Source: Peromyscus leucopus
Taxonomy: Eukaryota; Chordata; Mammalia; Rodentia; Cricetidae
NCBI RefSeq assembly: GCF_004664715.2
Contig: NC_051086.1
Coordinates: 73,373,486-73,437,485 of the forward strand
DNA length: 64,000 nucleotides
Reading direction: 5' to 3'
Shown piece after piece: positions 41,961-54,739 of this stretch (position 1 is its first letter; the number at the start of each line of letters is the position of its first letter). Position numbers and translations under genes: made by a program. The notes under the pieces were generated by a model. It worked only from the letters and a program-made list of their open reading frames with translations, had not been told where the DNA came from and searched no databases.

Positions 41961-44089
41961 AAACGCAGAAGTATTTCATTATGGTGAGGTTCGCATTACC
42001 ACATTTTGTTTTGTTTATTCCTTCATGGTTAGTTCTTTTGAAGACAAAGATATTTTGATTTCAAAGCATTAGAGTCTTCCTTGAATTGGGGACAACAGCA
42101 CCATTCTGCTGGGTAATTATCCAATCCCATTTCCTTTGTATGATATGTTTGCAGACTTTAGTAAAGCATGATGTGGCCATACACTGACATTTGCAAATCC
42201 CATAGGTGATTTCTGTCAAAGATTATCTCGAATGCAATAAGGCACACGTTATGAGAAGAAGACATAGTACATCTACCTGCTCTATTACACTTTAGAAAAC
42301 TGTTGAGGAGATCTGTTTTTTGGAGCAGCTTCAAACATTTTGTGACATGATACAAATGCCAAGGGACTCTTGAGGTCATTGACCCAGTGGTTTTGACATC
42401 AGCACCAAAGTGATGACCAATAATTCTACTACATATTCTGTGGTGGAGGGCCATGGTATATATTGTTATTTTAGTAACCATCAGTCAAACATTCTGTATT
42501 TGCTGATTAAAGTGTCCTTTCAAATGAGGGGTTCAAGATATTCACATTGATCTCCAACATTTTTTCTCTTAATGTGTCATAAATAAACACTGTAAATTAG
42601 AAAACTCAGATTTATATTTCTTTGTCACACAAAATTTCTTTGTGAATATACCACACATTATTTACCCCACATATATTTTATGCTTACATTATTGCCATAC
42701 CATTATGTAAATAGTGCTGTAATCACTTGTGTGGCTACTTTCCCATAAGACCTTAAGGCATATTGGTAGGAATGATTTGCTCTTAAACCTTGAATTGTCC
42801 CAGTAGGAGGATCTGGAACTTAATCTCTTTAATCCAGAAACTAAACAGATTAAATTCCAGAAATATCACAACAATGTGGATTTCCACAAATTATATGTTA
42901 GAAAACTTACTCCCTTTACATAAATAGCAAGATTTTTTAAATTTACACTAATTATAGACAACACTATTGTGTTTCTCTATCTAAACATACAGTTTAAAAA
43001 TTGTTAGCACAGTGTTTTCATATTCTACCACCCATTTGCTTGTGTGAATTACTAATCATAACTGCCTTCTCTCCTGCTGTGCTATTTATCTTTGGAATTG
43101 CATCATTAGTTCAATGAGTTACCATTGCACTTATTTTAAAGGGTGACTGGGCCAGACTGAATCAGTAGAAGGACTCCTGTCTAAGTGGGTTTAAGCAATG
43201 TGGTTGGGTTCATCTGAGCTGAGTCTATACTTTCTTCTTTTAATTTATCTTGTGAGAATTTTACTATACAGAAGTTTTATGGACTTACATATAAACAAGT
43301 CCTTCTATCATGTTTTATTGCTTGGTGGTATTCTTGGAAAAGTATCTTCAATCATGGGGTCTTTAATGATATTTTTCTTATCTTTTGTCTTCCCTGATTC
43401 TTTTTTTAAGGTCTTGATCTTTTAGTAACATTTTACAGATATTTGCTGAGGGATTAATATGTGCCAGGCAGTATAAAACAGCAAAGAATAACATAAAATG
43501 ATTTGGCTCTCATAAGCCTCCCTGGACTGGGAAGACTGATCATAATCCTTAAGGAGATGCACAGCATACCCAGGGATGGATCTTTAAGATGCAAGAGTTA
43601 AAACAGGACAAGAAGAAGACCAGTTTAGGAGTGGGCTCCATAGCTGGGGCAACCAGGGGATTTGTTTTGGAAAATTCGATATTTGAAGAGTCTTGGGAGA
43701 TTATATGAGCCAAGCTTATAATGATATCAGAGTAGCAGACCCCAGGTGTGTGCGACAGCAACTTTTCAAGGCTTGATGTAACAGTGAAGAGTGTTACATC
43801 AAGAGGCAGCAAGAGTGGCAGGATGGTTGAAAAACAGAGAATAAAGGCCAAGTTAATGACTGCATCTGAGAAGCTGGCCATTGATTACTTTAGTTTGCCT
43901 TCTATTGTAATGCACAGAGAAGTTGTAAGCAAAGTGGTAATGTGAAGTGAGTCACTTTAAAATGGACACCAAGGACTCCCTAGAGGATGAATCAGGCCAC
44001 AACTGACCAATAATGCTAATATACGTGGGGAAAATGGAAAGATATTTTCAAGACTTTGCAATAATTGGGAACCAGAGGTTGATGTGAGA
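41961..44089. other. AT-rich unique sequence
   Basis: No recognised gene. A 107-codon minus frame (42158-42481) and a 110-codon minus frame (43549-43881) have no family resemblance. AATATGTGCCAGGCAGTATAAAAC near 43457 resembles a fragment of an ancient MIR/L2-type repeat. An 11-bp inverted repeat with a 10-base loop lies at 43772-43803 (CTTGATGTAAC arms). Confidence 0.4.
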
Positions 44090-44343
44090 ATCTTTTTTCA
44101 ATTGCTCTCCACCTTATATACCTTGAGGCAGGGTCTCTCACAGGAACTGGGAGCTGGGTGATTCAGATAGTTTAGCTATCTGGCTTGTTTCCACTGGAGA
44201 CGTTTTGTCTCTGCCTTCTGGGCGCTAGGATTTCAGGAGGGCCATGATGCCTGCCTGCCCTGCCCCCGACAGTGATCCAAGAATCTGAACCCCTGCTCTC
44301 AACCTTGCCTGCACCATCTGAACTATCTCCCCAACCCCAACCC
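44090..44343 (-). mobile_element. Long tRNA-headed rodent SINE, antisense
   Basis: CTTGAGGCAGGGTCTCTCAC, TCTGCCTTCTGGGCGCTAGG, GATCCAAGAATCTGAACCCC and ACCATCTGAACTATCTCCCC follow the antisense order. Confidence 0.7.
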
Positions 44344-46947
44344 CTGATCTTTTTAGTAAGTAGGGGCTCTATCATTTTAATACATCATTGTTTAAAAAAT
44401 ATGTTTTGGGAATATGAACACGGAAATTGTGAACTCTTACATGGAATAAGGCAAAATGTAACTCACTAGCCCAATGAGAAAAAGACAAGGACTGTTGGTT
44501 GAGTCAGAACCTTAAGATACAAATGTAATTTTTCCATTTATAGATATACATTAATCTCCTTTTTTACTCTGATTGTATGAAAACTGATGACTTGGGTATC
44601 AAAAGTAATTTCTTTAGTAGATGGTTTTTTATTTGAAGAAAGCAGAACCAAAGGTGACCTAAAAACATCTTTTCATAAAAAAAAACCTAAAGCACTTGAG
44701 AATAAAAATCCCAAGTAATTCAGTCTGCAAAGAGGACTGCCAGTGACCAAGGAACAGCAATTTAAGGATTAAACATGATTATTGCTTGGAATCAGTTTTG
44801 TTTGTTAAAGGTCATCCATTTGATGATGCTCCACAGGACAGCAACTATTGTACACTAGACAAATGTGAATATACTAAGGTGTTTCAATATACTGTTATGC
44901 GATTCATATTCAAAAACAGAAGTTACTTAATTGTAATATACATATATGTATGTTCATGAAAACATACAGACACACACACACACACACATATATATATACA
45001 AATTTTATGTATATATTTGTCTTTTCTCTTGTTTAAGTCATAGAACACTATTATCCTCACCTAATTGACTAGTTTAACAAATTATCTAGTTGAATCAAGC
45101 CAGTGATGAGAAGTATTTGTTTTGTGGTCTTTTTATGTCTTATTAAAATGTTTTTAAAAAGTTTTTTGTAAGTAGGTGAACCATTTGAGCCAAAACCAAG
45201 AAAAGAATAAAAATCGTAGGCATAGGCCTTAAGCAGGTCTGAGACCATTATGTCCTCTTGATTTTGTCTCATAGGAACCTAGAGGGAGGGATGTGCTAAT
45301 TTTGATACTGGTTATTTGTTGCTGATGAGAGGTTAGATACCCCAACCAGGACAGGAGCTAATGAGGGAAGAGATGTTTAAGATGCTCTCAACATAGGGAA
45401 GCTTCATCAGGCTCTACGGTCTAATGCTTTTTACAGCCTGTTTGCTTGAAACTCTACTTTATTATATGTTATTTCTTTGTCATACCTGTAGTTCTTACTC
45501 CCTTGTTGTGGAATGGTATTGGGGCATATGTATTATGCCAGGCTAGTCTCAAAGAAGAATGAGAATCTGTTGTTACAAAATATTTTAATGCAAATTAGTT
45601 TTGGAGGCTGATCACTGCCATTAAAGGCAAATGGATCACGAGGGCTGTAATCTCATCAATGGATTAGTACATTGATTTATTCATTCCTTAATGGGATATT
45701 CAGAGATGGAGGTCTAGTTAGAGGGATTAAGTGACGGGAGACATGACTTTGAAGGATATATTTTGTCCCTGGTTCTTTTTTTTCCTTTTGCTGCCTTCTG
45801 TTTGCTGTGGGGTGAGCATCCCTCTCTACCACACACTTATGCTACCACAACATCCCCATCACTTCATCCCCAAAGCAATGGAGCTAGCCAAACTCAGCCT
45901 GGAAGCTCTTAACAGCTGACCAACAGACTGAGTTACTGCACACAGCTGAAAAAGAAAGCTTCTCTAATGGCAAAGATCCGAATGAAACTGGAAAAACACC
46001 ATTTTAACTAATATGTCTTAGAGACACCAAGTTTTAGGAGATTCTTGCATACAAATGCCTGCCCTAACCACTTCCTAGCTTCATACACACTTGCGTAAGA
46101 GTCATCTCCACAGCATATCCCACAGTCACTCAAGCTCAATGTGCACAAATTCTTTTTTACTCTCTGCCTCTGGTCTCTACTCTTAGTTATCTCATAGCCT
46201 AGCAAGGTTTTGTTCAAAGACATTATCAAAGAAATATTACATTCATTTGCCACAAGGAGCCCACTTTGAATTGTCTACCATCCCCATCCCTACTAAAATT
46301 GCTTGCAAGAAGACTTAAGATGCGTACATAAAAGGAACATGTGAGTCACTAATTTCTTTGTGTTTTCTAAGTTCTATTCTTGCATCATCTTAAAGGCAGG
46401 AAGCTATGTGCTTGAAATGAGGTAGTCTATTCTATCAGAGAGCCCCCTTATGCACTTATATCTTACACATTAGAGTGTAAATAAACTCGATTCCTGCTCA
46501 TCCATCCCTGGTAGTTCTTGTTAATGTGTCATTATTTGATTCTTACAGAACACTCCTTCACCTTTCCAACTACACTTTCCAAATGTCCTTGCTTTTATCT
46601 CCTCATCTCCTCTTCTTCTGTCACTCCCTCTTCCTATGGAGCAGCAACAAGATATTTCAGTGCAAATACAGAAATAGTAACAAATACCATTGCATTTAAT
46701 CTCATTTGAAGTAATCTAGAAATAGGTGGTCTGGGACGGCATAGCAGTTTGTCGGTGGCACCAAGGACTCAGTGTCCTTCAGCTTCTCTCTGCATCATTC
46801 CAAGCATGCTGGTGTATCAACTTAACATTGTCAAAATGCCATCACACTTGATTGATGAACAAAAGAGGGCATGATGCATTAGTGGCACCTGGCCCATTAA
46901 GTTGAAAAAGCACAAGCTTTCTCAGACCAGATTCATATGCATTCATC
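44344..46947. other. AT-rich unique sequence
   Basis: No gene or clear interspersed repeat over 2.6 kb. A low-complexity patch at 44936-45020 mixes TATG, (CA)n and (TA)n. Open frames are under 85 codons. Confidence 0.4.
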
Positions 46948-47172
46948 TTTTTAAAAGATGTACTTCAATTTTATTTGTATGTATAATACATGTCTATGTA
47001 CAAATAAGTATTCATGCACAAGAGTGCCCATGGGGGGGCCAGAGAGAGTGTTGGATTCTTGGTATTGGAATTAAGGTGATTTTAAACCACCAATATGGAT
47101 GCTGGGAACCAGACTGGGGTCTTCTTCAAGAGTAAGGCATACCCTTAACCAATGAGCATCTCTCTGGTCCCT
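46948..47172 (-). mobile_element. B3-type SINE, antisense
   Basis: TTTTTAAAAGATGTACTTCA, GAGTGCCCATGGGGGGGCCA, GGTGATTTTAAACCACCAATATGG (47076-47099), CTGGGAACCAGACTGGGGTC and AATGAGCATCTCTCTGGTCC are the reverse complement of a B3. Confidence 0.75.
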
Positions 47173-47404
47173 GATAATGCACTCTTCTTTAAAGAACTGT
47201 TGTTTCGTGCTCCTTTGTGAAGCAAGAGATGCTGGGGGACATGGGCTCCTAGGAGGAGCATTCCTGTATTTCAGCTTATGATAAATAACCCAAAGGCTCC
47301 TATTTTATATTTTCCAAGTACCTGAATGGATTCTGTCTGTCTTCCTTTCTTCAGACAATTAAGACAATAATTGAATAACAGTGATGTTCTAGGTTCCCAG
47401 GACA

Positions 47405-47427
47405 TAAGGCTTTATATACATACATAC

Positions 47428-47471
<44 letters not shown>

Positions 47472-47500
47472 ATAAGGATATATATACATATATATGTATT
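47405..47500. repeat. (TACA)n/(TG)n/(TA)n compound repeat
   Basis: TATACATACATACATA leads into about 38 bases of TG (47430-47467), then TATATACATATATATG. Confidence 0.93.
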
Positions 47501-48759
47501 AGGGTAAATATATGAATATGAAATATTTACTATCATACTCAACCTTACTCCTCTGATAACTTTGAGAAAGTGATGGAGAAGATGAGAGAGCTAATGAAAA
47601 AGAGTAACTACAGTTTCTATAAAATTCTTTTTTTGTAGTATATATTTATTATTACCCAGCCAATTATACAAAATAAATTCTCAATTCCCTTTCATTTTTC
47701 AGCATGAGGGAGTAATTTAATCATTCATTTTATTTTATTTTTATTTGAGGACAATAAACATAAAATACTTGTTTTAACAAGCCAACTCTAATATGACATT
47801 TGTAAGTTTCCCACAAATACGTGTAGCTGATTACTCTCAACATTGTAGAGTTGTTGACAAATAACAAAATACGTATAGACAATGATTTTTAATTACAAAG
47901 CTAAGTAAATACCTTCTTCTTTTGTTTTCTGATTGTTTCTTTTCTACAAAATTCTATATAAACATGAGATGTAATTTCATCACAAAATAGGAAAATATTT
48001 TAGTAATTTTCTACAATTCTAAGTTGCATAGAAAGCAAATTGTTAATATTATTCCTGTAACTTAAACTTGATTTTTGAGATATCAAACTTCCTGAATTAT
48101 TGCATGGTAGCTAGGTTATCAACACTTTGTGCACAAAATATGTATTATGTATGTTAGAGATCATTTGTTACTGAGAGATGATACTTTCTTTTATTCTAAG
48201 ACATTTTGAGGTGTGTTGAAAATGATTTAGACCTTCAACATTGTTCTTATAGTGTCCAATACATGAAAGTGCCTTGAATAAGGACAGCATGATGCACAGG
48301 TAACAAAACTTCAAAACTTGTGTGCAAGCTGTTTTAAACAGAGAGATGAGGAAGACTATTTTCTCTGCAGGCAGTCCACTCAAATCAGCTGAAGGAGCAA
48401 GTGGGTCATGGAACCGAGTGATTCTTTGAGAAAGGTCAAACTTAGGAAACCTGATAATGACAGCCATTTAATCAACCAATCAACCAATGAAAACATTGTT
48501 ACAATCAATGAAATAGGCCTGGCCTGTTGGCATTGACCTCCCTCCGTTTCAAAAGCTTGTGTGTGACATGTGTTGCCTTGGCTCTCATAAAATAGAGGTG
48601 CCAGGGTCAAGGTGAGAGGCTTGGTCCATGTCTTCCAAGAACCCATTCAAGTACTTTTTTCAGTACCATGTTCTGCTCCCACAGGGCATCTATTGGACCT
48701 AAAATAAAGAAAGAAAAAAAAAGGAAGGGGCTTTGAAGCCTTGTCTTATACTCAGATCC
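47501..48759. other. Very AT-rich unique sequence
   Basis: One of the most AT-rich parts of the window (47620-48160). A TCAACCAATCAACCAATG repeat lies near 48472. No gene. Confidence 0.4.
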
Positions 48760-48945
48760 TTTATGGAATACTGAATAGCATAGGTGTTCTTAATAGCTCC
48801 ATTTTCCAGATGGGGAAACTGAGATACAGTGACATTGTGTAACTTAGCTGAGCCAAACTGTACAAGAGGCAGTAACCTGGTTAAGTGCAGAGTTTGAACA
48901 GTGATCTTTCTCGCTTTGAGCCTTAATATTCTTGATTGTGTTACA
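48760..48945 (+). mobile_element. MIR SINE
   Basis: GCTCCATTTTCCAGATGGGG, AAACTGAGATACAGTGACAT, TGTGTAACTTAGCTGAGCCA and AGTGCAGAGTTTGAACAGTG are characteristic of the MIR right half. Confidence 0.82.
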
Positions 48946-49032
48946 TGGCCCCAGTGCAATACATTTTGCAACCTGAAATGGAATTTAAATGCCTTGAAGA
49001 GCAACCAATTTGTAAACATTTTATTGGGAGAT

Positions 49033-49075
49033 CAAATGGATTGGTGGATGTAGCTCAGTGGTAGAATGCTGCTGT
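49033..49075 (+). mobile_element. ID-like SINE head
   Basis: GGATTGGTGGATGTAGCTCA followed by GTGGTAGAATGCT matches the A-box side of an ID/B4 tRNA-derived head. The rest is lost. Confidence 0.55.
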
Positions 49076-49507
49076 GGATATGACAGTAAATGTGTACCTA
49101 GAATGGCTTTTGAGATACAGGATCCTGATGATGATGGTGGAAAGTACAAAGCATCCATGGTCCAGCTGCCTCTTTTACATGCTCTATCCTCATCCTCCTA
49201 AACCCATAACTACAGCCACGTAGCCGATTTTTTTCCTCATACCAGGCTTCTTTAGTACTGCTTCCTTTTATTTCTGGACCATGACCTTTCTTTGTTGTTT
49301 TCTCACTCTATTCTACTCTTCCTACATCCTACATGCACCTTCTAGTAAGCATGAGCCATGATGGAACTCTTGCCTCCTACATTCATCCTAGAAGGTATAC
49401 CACCTGGTGACTTGGCTTTGTAAAATACTATCTATAGCGTTGTGGCCTTCACATCTGTATTTCTACTCCTCATACCTTTTCTGAAGTCTGGTTAGTAGAG
49501 GTCTATA
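49076..49507. other. Unique sequence
   Basis: Nothing recognised. A GATGATGATGG patch lies at 49128. Confidence 0.4.
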
Positions 49508-49698
49508 ATCTATTGCCTTAGTAACTTTTCTGTTGTTGTGACAAAACACCAGGACTAAGGCAACTTACAGAAAAAAGTGCTTAGTTGGGGCTTACAGTTT
49601 GAGTAGAAGTCTATGACCACCATGGTGGAGAACATGGTGGTAGACAGGCAGGTAGGAACTGGAGTGGTAGCTGAGAGATTACATCCTGAGATATACTA

Positions 49699-49751
<53 letters not shown>

Positions 49752-49962
49752 CAGAGAAACTGAGACACAGAGAGAGAAGTGGGGGAATACCAACTGGGAA
49801 TAGAATGGGCTTCTAAAACCTCAAAACCCACCCTCAGCCATAAACCTCCTCCAACAAGGCCACACCTTCTAATCTTTTCCAAACAGTTCCACCAACTGAG
49901 GACCAAGTATGCAAATATATGATCTGGTGGATGAGCATTCTCCTCCAAATCACCGCATCTAC
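49508..49962 (-). mobile_element. MaLR-type LTR, antisense, with internal (GA)n
   Basis: CTTTTCTGTTGTTGTGACAA, AACACCAGGACTAAGGCAAC, ACCACCATGGTGGAGAAC (49616), CTCCTCCAACAAGGCCACAC and GAGGACCAAGTATGCAAATA are the reverse of the common rodent LTR. A (GA)n tract at 49702-49750 expanded from its usual GAGAGAG patch. Confidence 0.85.
49702..49750. repeat. (GA)n microsatellite in LTR
   Basis: About 48 bases of pure GA. Confidence 0.95.
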
Positions 49963-50249
49963 TATCTGAAAACGTTTGGTGAAAATGTACTTTGGCATGA
50001 ATTATTTCTTTGAATTTTATAAATCTATAGGAAAGACAATCCTACCCTCAGCTAGGCTTGAAACTAGCACCAATACTCAAACACACAAACACTTCTGCAG
50101 CTAGAATAACTTCACACCAAATCAAATGAATGTTTATAAAGAGCCTCACAGTCCACATCAAGCTTGCTATCAAATGAGAAGTGAAATCCCTCTCCCCCAA
50201 TTTCTTTCTCTATTCATTATCTGCTTTGTACTCCTCCAAAGCACTTAGT

Positions 50250-50560
50250 TGTATGTTTGTGTGTGGGGGGGTATGGTGTGTATATGCATTTTTTTATGCT
50301 TGGGAATGTGGTGGTCAGATGGCACTTCTGAAGATACATTCTCTTTTGAGACAGACTTTCTCAAGGGCCTAGAACTTGCCACGAAGGCTAGGCTGGCTGA
50401 TCAGCAGTTCCCAAGGATCTGCTTGCCTCAGTTTCCTAGGGGCTGGGATTATTGCACACAAAACCACACCTGGTGGTGTTTTATTTTATTATTCTAGAGT
50501 TCTAGAGCTCAAATCTAGATCTTCTTATTGGCAAGTACTCTTCCCATTGAGATAAATAAA
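50250..50560 (-). mobile_element. Long tRNA-headed rodent SINE, antisense
   Basis: TTTTGAGACAGACTTTCTCA, GGGCCTAGAACTTGCCACGA, AGGCTAGGCTGGCTGATCAG, AAGGATCTGCTTGCCTCAGT and GGGGCTGGGATTATTGCACA match, ending near CAAGTACTCTTCCCATTGAG. The head is diverged. Confidence 0.72.
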
Positions 50561-50939
50561 TAATTCCAGTTCAGAATTTAATAACTTTTAACACCATACA
50601 ACCATGTTCATTTTGTTATGGCCTGACTTCCTTAAACCTAAAGGAAGCTGAATGAGAACAGAAACTTAGACATTTTCCCCAGTTCTAATCCTAAGACTGC
50701 CAAGTCATTGTTGGTGTGTAGTGGTTACCTACTAGAAGAATGATGGACTCCCAAATTGCATGAAGACTTGGTCAAGACAACTACTTTCCTTTTGTGTAAT
50801 TCTCCCAGAGTCTTACTGAATATCTTATTTCTAGAGGTTCAATGTCATAGTTCCCAATAACCACCCTTTCTGTTGCTTTTACTGTCTCAAGAGATATTGG
50901 TCAGAGTGCCATGGCCCCTCCAATATTTACTGATGATAT
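50561..50939. other. Unique sequence
   Basis: No recognised features. Confidence 0.4.
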
Positions 50940-51085
50940 CCTTGAGCTCGTTTTTAAAATGAGTAACTTGAGTCCCAGAAAGGCAAAAGAACCAGTTCCT
51001 GGTTACCAGAGAGCAGTCTCTAGCAGAATTAAGAACAGAGCCCTAGCTCAAGAGATCTTTCATCCCTTTCCTCTCAAACTTTCAC
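50940..51085 (+). mobile_element. MIR SINE
   Basis: GTTTTTAAAATGAGTAACTT, GAGTCCCAGAAAGGCAAAAG, AGCAGAATTAAGAACAGAGC and CCTAGCTC follow the MIR core and right half. Confidence 0.65.
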
Positions 51086-51393
51086 AGATATAAAAAGTAT
51101 TTGTGGAATGTTGAGTGCCTCAGAAATTTTAATAACCTGGATTAATGGAGTATTATAAGAAACATAAACTTTTTGCCATGAAGAAATGAATTTTGTTTTC
51201 ATAAGGAATATGGAACCTAATTCTTTGGGGCTATGAAATGCCCTTTAGGTTTCATCCTAGGGCAGGGCACTTCAATTTGTACAAAGTTCTAAAGTAAATA
51301 CGCTTGGTGAACAGAGCTAGAGAATACACTGAAGTTCCAAGTTAATGCATTTGTCTTTAAATGCTGTTTCCAAAGAACTTCAATCTGTATTTA

Positions 51394-51401
<8 letters not shown>
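51086..51401. other. Unique sequence
   Basis: No recognised features. Confidence 0.4.

Positions 51402-51434
<33 letters not shown>
51402..51434. repeat. (TA)n microsatellite
   Basis: About 32 bases of pure AT dinucleotides flanked by TGTGTG and GTATACAA. Such tracts can extrude as cruciforms. Confidence 0.94.
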
Positions 51435-51438
<4 letters not shown>

Positions 51439-51687
51439 ACAAATACATGTATACAGTATATATGTAAATACATCATTAAACACAAGTTTTAATAAATAAG
51501 TATAATACACTTTAGAGTTCACATTTCATAGTATGCATTATCATATACATTATATATTATGAAACAATCAAAATTAAGAATACTGCCATTTCCACACTCA
51601 TGAGTTGCATGAGCTCTGAAAGGTCACTTAATTACTCTGAGCATCACTTTCACAATGGGAAGATAACAATATAACAATCACTTTGAT
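51435..51687. other. AT-rich unique sequence
   Basis: ATACATTATATATTATGAAAC-like low-complexity text and nothing else recognisable. Confidence 0.4.
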
Positions 51688-51797
51688 CAGTTTTTTTTTT
51701 CAAAACAGGTTTTTTCTGTGTAACAGCCCAGTCTAGCCTTGAACTCACGGAGATCTGCCTGCCTCTGCCTCCTAAGTGCTGGGGTTAAAGGCATGAT
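51688..51797 (-). mobile_element. B1 SINE, antisense
   Basis: TTTTTTTTTTCAAAACAGGT, TTGAACTCACGGAGATCTGC, CTGCCTCTGCCTCCTAAGTG and CTGGGGTTAAAGGCATGA are the reverse complement of a B1 with its poly-A. Confidence 0.88.
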
Positions 51798-51929
51798 TTT
51801 TCTTTCCTGTTTATTTCATGGCTTGCTGCAAATTCAGGATAATCTTATTTTTTAGTAGGCAATGCAGTTTAATAGATCTGTTATAACACATTAAACACAT
51901 GCTTGCATGAAAATCAAGATCAGGGACCA

Positions 51930-52112
51930 TAGATCCAAGCAGCCCCATTTGAAATCTTAGCTCTGCCACTTACTAGCTTTTTGCAACCCTGAGACAAGTT
52001 ACTTAACCTCTCAGAGGTTTATCTTCCTCATCTACAAAACAGAGATTGGGGTCGTAAGTAGTTTAACAGAATTTGAGAAATGACTCTATCAGTGCATAGG
52101 ACATTCATAATA
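51930..52112 (-). mobile_element. MIR SINE, antisense
   Basis: GAAATCTTAGCTCTGCCACT, TACTAGCTTTTTGCAACCCT, GAGACAAGTTACTTAACCTC, TTCCTCATCTACAAAACAGA. This is one of the best-preserved MIRs in the window. Confidence 0.88.
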
Positions 52113-52119
52113 ATGCCTA

Positions 52120-52337
52120 AGGGGACTAGGAAGATGACTCAACACTTAAGAACCCTTACTGCTCTTACAGAGGACCTGAGTTCCAATCCCATCACCCACA
52201 CGGAGGCTCATAACTATCTGTAACTCCAACTCCAGGGATCCCTCTTCTGGCCTTCTCTGGCTCCTGCATGCATGTGATACTCATCAAGTCACACAGGCAC
52301 ATACACATTAAATACATAAATAAATAAATCTTTAAAG
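52120..52337 (+). mobile_element. B2 SINE
   Basis: GGGGACTAGGAAGATGACTC, TTACTGCTCTTACAGAGGAC, CTGAGTTCCAATCCCATCAC, GGAGGCTCATAACTATCTGT, ending ACATAAATAAATAAATCTTT with the AATAAA motif typical of B2. Confidence 0.9.
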
Positions 52338-53129
52338 AATAGGATGTCAGACACCCAATCATTCAATAATAGCTGCTTCTGTAATGTTCCTAAGAAACTA
52401 TCACTATGCCTAGTAGCAGTGGTGCACAGCTGTGCAAGTGTGCATACACATACAGAGAGAGCTGTAAAAGTCTCAGATTCACGTGGTTATATATAGATGA
52501 AGGAAAAGATTCACGGCTATATCTCCAGCGAACTCAGTAGCTCTGTTATTTTTATGGCTTCTTAATGGAGACCACAGAAGTACATAGGAAATCTGAGAGT
52601 GTGGTTCCAGTGACCCATGTTAAGTTCATGTTGGAAATCCCTTAAGTCTGGCACTAAACTTTCCATATTGTTAGAATTTAGTCCTTTCAAAGGCAGCCAC
52701 TGCTTGGCCAGCACACAGCAGCTGCCTGACAGGTGTTGAGAAACCTGAGAAGGGGTAGGGGAAGGGGCCAAATTCCCAGCAGAGAGCAGGCTCTTCCAAA
52801 GCCTTATTGGGGTGGGGGGAGGCCAAGTAAATAGAGCAAAGCAGCATCAGCATCATGACTGAGAGCAAAATGGACTCATGTCCATGGACTTGACTCTTCT
52901 TGTGAACAATAACCCTTTAAGCCACATTACTCGCTGAAGACATTTGCTCCCTTATTAGCAATAGTTTGGCCCTCTCCCTGGACTTTAATCTCAGCCATAA
53001 CACTAGGAATCTCTGCCTTTGCTGTAACTGCCCTTGCAATGAGTTAGAGCGCTGTTGTGCTTACTGATCTCAGCCACAGTGAAGATGGCAAAGCTCTTCT
53101 TGTACTCAGAAAACATCCCCAAGCAAAGG
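52338..53129. other. Unique sequence
   Basis: No recognised gene or repeat. GGTGGGGGGAGG at 52811 is G-rich. Confidence 0.4.
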
Positions 53130-53462
53130 GTCCTGCATGGGTATGCACCTGTGTATGTAGATGTGTGGGGGCATGTGTGTTGTACATGAGCATAAATGTG
53201 AAGGCCAGAGGACAACGCTGAGAAGAACCTGAGTTCCAGGTTCTCATGAGTTTGGAACTCACCAAGTAGCCTAAGCTGACTGGCCAGTGACTTCTAGACA
53301 TCTGTTTGTCTTTGCCTTCCAGTGTGAAGATGACAATTGTGCATCATCATACCCAGATTTTTTTTATTATTATTTTAATGTAGTGGTTAAATTCTGGTGA
53401 TTAAATTCAGGTACTCATGCTTACATGGCAAGCACTTTACCAACCAGGCCATCTCCCCTGCT
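53130..53462 (-). mobile_element. Long tRNA-headed rodent SINE, antisense
   Basis: GTGTGGGGGCATGTGTGTTG, GTGAAGGCCAGAGGACAACG, CTGGCCAGTGACTTCTAGAC, AAATTCAGGTACTCATGCTT, CAAGCACTTTACCAACCAGG and CCATCTCCCCTGCTG. All parts are present in antisense order. Confidence 0.8.
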
Positions 53463-53831
53463 GTCTCTGTAGCTCTTAACTAACCACCTCACCTTCCAGA
53501 CCTTGTTCAGAGGGTATATATGATAACTAATCACATCATTTACTTAATCTACAGATTAAATAAAATATAAGTATATTTTGGATTCCACATAGTCAGCACT
53601 GAGCTAGGTAGTCTGTGAAACAACAACAACAACAAAAGTTCTCAAGGATGTGAAACTAATTCTGATGGGTTTAAGCATGTTGAAATATTCAGGAGGAAAC
53701 AAGAGGGAGGGCATGCCACAGAACATGGCACAGCTGCCTGTCTTTCTGGCTAGAATTTGTTCTGTACTATATCAGGATAGCACCTGTAATATAACGGGCA
53801 CCCTAATGTATTACATAAGTAAATAGGAACT
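53463..53831. other. Unique sequence
   Basis: Short CAACAACAACAAC run at 53622. Otherwise unremarkable. Confidence 0.4.
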
Positions 53832-54235
53832 CTGTTAGTTAGTTTTATGTCAACTTGGCACAAACTATAATCATTTCAGAAGAGGGGAACCCAGTTAAGG
53901 AAAGGCCCCCACCAGATCAGCCTGTGAGCAAGCCTGTGATGCATTTTCCTGATTAATGATCAATTATTTCTTAATTATCAGCTCACTTTTAGCAGAGCCT
54001 ACCCTAGACAGGTTGTCCTGGATGGGAAAAGAAAGCAGGCTGAGCAAGCCATGAGGAGTGATCCCCTATTTCTTCTCCACTTTCTACCTCCAGGTTCCTT
54101 CCCTGCCCTGAGATCCTGCCCTGACTTCCCTCAGTGATAGAGAGTCATCTGGAAGTGTAAGCTGAAATAAACCATTCTTTATCAAGTTGCTTTTGGTCAT
54201 GGTGTTATATCACAGCAACAGAGACCCTAAGATAA
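53832..54235 (+). mobile_element. MaLR/ORR1-type solo LTR
   Basis: GTTAGTTAGTTTTATGTCAA, CTTGGCACAAACTATAATCA, AGAAAGCAGGCTGAGCAAGC, CATGAGGAGTGATCCC, GTGTAAGCTGAAATAAACCA, AGTTGCTTTTGGTCATGGTG and TATCACAGCAACAGAGACCC. It is near full length. Confidence 0.88.
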
Positions 54236-54665
54236 GAACCTAAGTGTATGGCATGTCGTAACTGCTAGAAATATTGCTGCATTCGGAAATAATCTCCTTT
54301 AGAAATCAAACCAAACTACTAATATAAAATGCATAGTTGTGGTGGAGTCTGTCTTGATACTCACCAAGACCTTTGACTGTTCTCCCTGAGTGTATATCAA
54401 ACTGCTCTCCTAGAATCCCTTGCAATCAGCTGAAGTCATATAACTGAGTTTTTGTATAAAGCTTGTACATATCTAAGCTGACCCTGTGTGAGCATCCTTT
54501 GAAATGTTCCATTTGCATTGCCCCTTCGCTTGGCTGATGGCTGGTCCTCTGGATCCTTTGAGGTACTACAAGATGGAAGATTCCTGGAGCAGAGCATGGA
54601 AAGCAAGAAGGAATACACTGCTCTGTGACATAAGAAATAGAAAAGGACCCCGTTTTTTCTTTTTA

Positions 54666-54667
<2 letters not shown>
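54236..54667. other. Unique sequence
   Basis: No recognised features. Confidence 0.4.

Positions 54668-54707
<40 letters not shown>
54668..54707. repeat. (TG)n microsatellite
   Basis: About 39 bases of pure TG, then GCGTGCATGCGTGGGCACG. Confidence 0.95.
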
Positions 54708-54711
<4 letters not shown>

Positions 54712-54739
54712 CATGCGTGGGCACGTGCACATGTGTGTA

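Noticed and set aside
43772..43803. Small inverted repeat CTTGATGTAAC / GTTACATCAAG
   Set aside because: 11-bp arms with a 10-base loop are expected occasionally by chance in 64 kb. No terminator role makes sense in this context.
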